Assembly (NCBI GenBank): GCA_022708385.1 | Contig: JAKIYU010000075.1 | Location: 1 to 9,838 of the forward strand | From: Bacteroidota bacterium | Lineage (GTDB): Bacteria; Bacteroidota; Bacteroidia; Bacteroidales; PXBB01 | Reading direction: 5' to 3' | Length of the DNA stretch: 9,838 bases | Shown here: piece by piece, positions 6,714 to 9,838 of the stretch | How positions within the stretch are numbered: the first letter of the stretch is position 1 | Layout: each line of letters opens with the position of its first letter | Program-made: the position numbers and the translations under genes | Notes under the pieces: model-generated | Databases searched by the model: none | The model's input: only the letters and a program-made list of their open reading frames with translations | What the model was told of the DNA's origin: nothing

Positions 6714-9700
6714 ATGAACACATTCGAGAATAATAACGAAATTAACGGCGAAGAAAGCGAGCTTCAGAAAACGGCGCTTATTACCGATATGTACGAGAAC
6801 TGGTTTCTCGATTATGCGTCGTATGTTATTCTCGAGCGCGCAGTTCCCGATATAAAAGATGGCCTTAAGCCTGTTCAGAGACGCTTGTTGCATTCGATGA
6901 AAGAACTCGATGACGGGCGTTACAATAAGGTAGCGAATATTATTGGCAACACCATGAAATACCACCCGCATGGCGATGCCTCTATTGGTGATGCCCTTGT
7001 TCAGATGGGACAGAAAGACCTTCTCATAGATACCCAGGGAAATTGGGGTAATTTACTGACAGGTGATGATGCCGCGGCCCCGCGTTATATTGAAGCCAGA
7101 TTGTCGAAATTCGCCCTCGATGTGGTGTTTAATCCCAAAATAACCGATTGGAAACAGTCGTATGATGGACGAAATAAAGAACCTGTCTTTTTACCTGTTA
7201 AATTTCCCCTTCTATTAGCACAAGGTACTGAAGGCATCGCCGTTGGTCTGGCCTCAAAAATATTCCCGCACAATTTCAACGAACTTATCGACGCCTGTAT
7301 CAAACTCCTGAATGCAGAAGAAGCTACCATTTATCCTGATTTCCCTACGGGCGGCCTTGCCGACTTTTCAAAATACAACGACGGCATGCGTGGTGGAAGG
7401 GTTAAAATCAGAGCACGTATTGTTCAGATTGATAAAAAAACACTCTGTATTACTGAACTGCCATTTGGCAAAACAACCCAAACGCTTATTGAATCTATAA
7501 TAACAGCGAATGATAAAGGCAAAATTAAAATAAGAAAAATTGAAGATAATACGGCCGAAAATGTCGAAATACTTATCCATTTAGCGCCCGGCATTTCTCC
7601 CGACCAAACCATCGACGCCCTCTATGCTTTTACCGATTGCGAATATACTGTGTCGCCCAATGCCTGTATCATTGATAATAACAAACCCCGCTTCTTATCT
7701 GTTAATGAGATTCTTGAAATATCGAACAAAAACACAGTATCTCTGCTTAAACAAGAGTTAAGCATTAAAAAAGCAGAACTTCTCGAACAGCTTTTCTTTA
7801 CCTCTCTCGAAAAAATTTTTATCGAAAAACGTATTTACAGGAACATCGAGAAGTGTGAAACATGGGAGTCCATAATTGAAACTATTGACGAGGGGTTAGA
7901 AAAGTACAAAAAACTATTTTACAGGGAAATTACAAGGGACGACATCATCAAACTTACTGAGATAAAAATTAAACGCATTTCAAAGTACGATACCTTTAAA
8001 TCTGACGAACATATTAAGGACATTGAAGATCAGATTGCAGAAACCGATTATAACCTGTCACATTTAATTGAATATGCCATAAAATATTACCTGAACATTA
8101 AGGAAAAATATGGCAAAGGGCGTGAACGCCGTACCGAAATAAGAAACTTCGATACCATAGAAGCCACCAAGGTAGCCGTGGCCAACGAAAAACTTTATGT
8201 CAATAGGGAAGAAGGCTTTGCCGGTACATCGCTCAAAAAAGATGAATTTGTGTGCGATTGTTCCGATATCGACGATATCATTGCCATTAAAAGTGATGGC
8301 TCTTTTATTGTAACCAAGGTTGTTGACAAAATATTTCTCGGGAAAGACATTCTTCACATTGCCGTTTTTACCAAAAATGACGACCGTACCATATACAATC
8401 TTGTATATCTCGACGGCAGTAAGGGAAGAATTATGGTGAAACGCTTTGCTATTATGGGCGTTCAGCGCGATAAGGAATATAAACTTATCAAGGGTAATAA
8501 ATATTCCAAAATACTTTACCTGACTGCAAATCCTAACGGCGAAGCGGAAGTCATTACTGTACACCACAAACCAAAACCACGACTGAAAAAACTTTCTTTC
8601 GACTTCGATTTCGCTTCTCTGGAAATAAAAAATAAAAACTCCTCCGGAAATATTCTGACAAAAAATGCTGTCAGAAAAATTGTACTTAAAGAAGAAGGTA
8701 TTTCCACTCTGAGTGCCCAAAATATTTGGTACGACGATACTGTAAAAAAACTAAACACTGATGGCAGAGGTTTGCTTCTCGGTTCTTTTGCTTCCGACGA
8801 CAAAATAGTATCTGTTAACAGGTCAGGAACTTATAAATTTACTGGTTACGAGCTTACCACCCACTTCGACGATGATATGCTTTGCCTTGTGAAATACAAA
8901 GAAAACCTTATTGCTACCGTTATTTATTTCGAAAACGAAACCAGTTCGTACTACCTGAAAAGGTTCAACATAGAATATGCGGAAAAAAAGGTGAATTTTA
9001 TCGGGGAAAACGAAAACAATTACCTCGCAAATTTTACCCTGAATCATGCACCGAAAGTAAAAATAACCTATGCCCCAAACCCAAGAAGAAAGAATACAGA
9101 GGAAATTATTGATGCTATCGAATTCATTGGGGTAAAAAGTTATAAAGCCAAGGGCAAAAGACTTACAAATCAACCTTTCGAAAACATTGAGATTATCGAA
9201 GCCGAAGTGCCTCAGGATGAACTTATTCAGAACATACCCACAGATGATGTTTTACACGGAAATGAAACCTTTGATAATGATGCGGAAACATTCAATGTTG
9301 AAAAGACCGTACTGACTGAGCCTGCAGTTAATGTAGAATCTGCTGAGGTTCCTTATTCTCAACCCGTTTTGATTGAAAATGAGGTTGTTGTACAGGATAA
9401 TGAAGAAAAACAGGAGCAGCAGAAAAAAAGTAAAAAACCAAACGCAAAAAAAATCCCTGAAGCTGCACGTGCCGATGCCCCTGCTACTGAAACAGATAAG
9501 CCTGAAACATCTGTAAAATTACCTGTTAAAGAGAAAAACAGAAAGTTAAAAGATAAAGACAGGATTAAGCCAGATGTTGCCCTTGAAGAAAAACAAGCAA
9601 TTGCCAAAAAATCTGAACAAGTTCTTGAAAAACCACTGGCGGCACCTAAATCAAAAAAAAGCGATGAAAAACAGGAACCTGTAAATCTTGAAAAAAGTCC

Positions 9701-9838
9701 CAAATCCAAAAAGGAGAAAGCTAATGACTGTAAAACTGAAGTGGACAGCAATTCAGTTAGTGAAAAGAGCAAAGTGGTTGAAAGGAAATCTGATAGCGTA
9801 AAAAAAGAAAAACCTGCTGCGACACCCCCTCCTGTTAA
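6714..9838 (+). CDS. parC: DNA topoisomerase IV subunit A (ParC type), 3' end beyond the window
   Basis: DNA-cleaving subunit of a type IIA topoisomerase, which would pair with ParE to decatenate and relax chromosomes. The frame is open from the ATG at 6714 to the last base, 1041 full codons plus two bases. The TAA at 9836-9838 is out of frame. The breakage-reunion domain has MYENWFLDYASYVI, QRRLLHSM, YHPHGDASIGD (83-93) and AAPRYIEAR with catalytic Tyr125 (base 7086). GIAVGLASKIFPHN and the coiled-coil/gate segment follow. A beta-pinwheel C-terminal domain starts near residue 478 (KLYVNREEGF). No canonical GyrA box is seen, and the sequence tracks Bacteroidota ParC closely, hence ParC over GyrA. 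Recognisable sequence ends near 831. A charged, low-complexity tail of at least 210 residues follows, which is odd, since family members usually stop near 850-920. parE is not adjacent in the window. Confidence 0.93.
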   Translation, partial: MNTFENNNEINGEESELQKTALITDMYENWFLDYASYVILERAVPDIKDGLKPVQRRLLHSMKELDDGRYNKVANIIGNTMKYHPHGDASIGDALVQMGQKDLLIDTQGNWGNLLTGDDAAAPRYIEARLSKFALDVVFNPKITDWKQSYDGRNKEPVFLPVKFPLLLAQGTEGIAVGLASKIFPHNFNELIDACIKLLNAEEATIYPDFPTGGLADFSKYNDGMRGGRVKIRARIVQIDKKTLCITELPFGKTTQTLIESIITANDKGKIKIRKIEDNTAENVEILIHLAPGISPDQTIDALYAFTDCEYTVSPNACIIDNNKPRFLSVNEILEISNKNTVSLLKQELSIKKAELLEQLFFTSLEKIFIEKRIYRNIEKCETWESIIETIDEGLEKYKKLFYREITRDDIIKLTEIKIKRISKYDTFKSDEHIKDIEDQIAETDYNLSHLIEYAIKYYLNIKEKYGKGRERRTEIRNFDTIEATKVAVANEKLYVNREEGFAGTSLKKDEFVCDCSDIDDIIAIKSDGSFIVTKVVDKIFLGKDILHIAVFTKNDDRTIYNLVYLDGSKGRIMVKRFAIMGVQRDKEYKLIKGNKYSKILYLTANPNGEAEVITVHHKPKPRLKKLSFDFDFASLEIKNKNSSGNILTKNAVRKIVLKEEGISTLSAQNIWYDDTVKKLNTDGRGLLLGSFASDDKIVSVNRSGTYKFTGYELTTHFDDDMLCLVKYKENLIATVIYFENETSSYYLKRFNIEYAEKKVNFIGENENNYLANFTLNHAPKVKITYAPNPRRKNTEEIIDAIEFIGVKSYKAKGKRLTNQPFENIEIIEAEVPQDELIQNIPTDDVLHGNETFDNDAETFNVEKTVLTEPAVNVESAEVPYSQPVLIENEVVVQDNEEKQEQQKKSKKPNAKKIPEAARADAPATETDKPETSVKLPVKEKNRKLKDKDRIKPDVALEEKQAIAKKSEQVLEKPLAAPKSKKSDEKQEPVNLEKSPKSKKEKANDCKTEVDSNSVSEKSKVVERKSDSVKKEKPAATPPPV
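9207..9838 (+). other. Low-complexity Lys/Glu/Pro-rich C-terminal tail of ParC
   Basis: Residues 832 to at least 1041 of the ParC reading frame lack recognisable domain motifs. The first part (about 832-900) is acidic. From about 900 it becomes lysine-rich with recurring short patterns such as KSKK, KSPKSKK and KKEKPAA, probably unstructured. The DNA is A-rich with A7-A8 runs at 9423-9429, 9446-9453 and 9653-9660. The frame stays open with coherent codon phasing, so it looks like real coding sequence; a DNA- or partner-binding role is inference from charge only. Confidence 0.75.

Noticed and set aside
8064..8720. Minus-strand open frame of 218 codons
   Set aside because: It lies entirely inside parC, whose frame carries conserved topoisomerase motifs. 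The reverse product is a Phe-rich mirror with no recognisable domain.
9359..9772. Minus-strand open frame of 137 codons, Ser/Phe/Leu-rich
   Set aside because: It is the complement of the Lys/Glu-rich parC tail. Reverse reading of AAA/GAA-rich DNA gives TTT/TTC codons and long open frames by composition.
9836..9838. TAA at the very end of the window as the parC stop
   Set aside because: The parC frame reads GTT at 9834-9836 followed by the partial codon AA, so this TAA is out of frame and the gene continues.
1..9838. A new defence, toxin-antitoxin or mobile system
   Set aside because: All long stretches are accounted for by recognisable chromosomal genes. No transposase, integrase, nuclease, toxin pair or attachment site is visible.

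Overview
The window reads as ordinary chromosome from a member of the Bacteroidota. A secreted hydrolase carries a type IX secretion (T9SS) C-terminal sorting domain, which is essentially confined to that phylum. Two intergenic regions carry an exact TAnnTTTG sequence, the Bacteroidota -7 promoter element. The genes start without Shine-Dalgarno sequences, and the topoisomerase subunit A is of the Bacteroidota type. The base composition is moderately AT-rich. No tRNA, rRNA, insertion sequence, phage gene or CRISPR array was found.

Layout, left to right. (1) Bases 3-962 (+) are the 3' part of a LytS-type membrane histidine kinase gene that is already open at the left edge. (2) A probable promoter at 968-975 precedes a two-gene unit: an MsbA-like ABC exporter fused to its ATPase (1009-2838), then a YhbP-like small flavin-fold protein (2848-3270). 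(3) Bases 3258-3355 hold a heptamer tandem array and a long imperfect inverted repeat, between two convergent genes. (4) Bases 3356-4522 (-) encode a secreted alpha/beta hydrolase resembling cutinases and PET hydrolases, with a T9SS sorting domain. (5) An AT-rich divergent promoter region lies at 4523-4653. (6) Bases 4654-6696 (+) encode a BatA-type membrane protein with a von Willebrand A-like domain. (7) From 6714 (+) to the right edge runs a topoisomerase IV subunit A gene (parC type). It stays open for at least 1041 codons and is unfinished at the edge. This is the longest gene in the window and is easily missed because no stop codon lies inside.

How the genes relate: the exporter and the YhbP-like gene are 9 bp apart and probably co-transcribed. 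The BatA-like gene and parC are 17 bp apart and may share the promoter at 4598-4605. The kinase and the hydrolase look like separate units. I see no multi-gene system that qualifies as new. The points most worth attention are the cutinase-like T9SS hydrolase, the heptamer/inverted-repeat element, and the unusually long charged tail on ParC.
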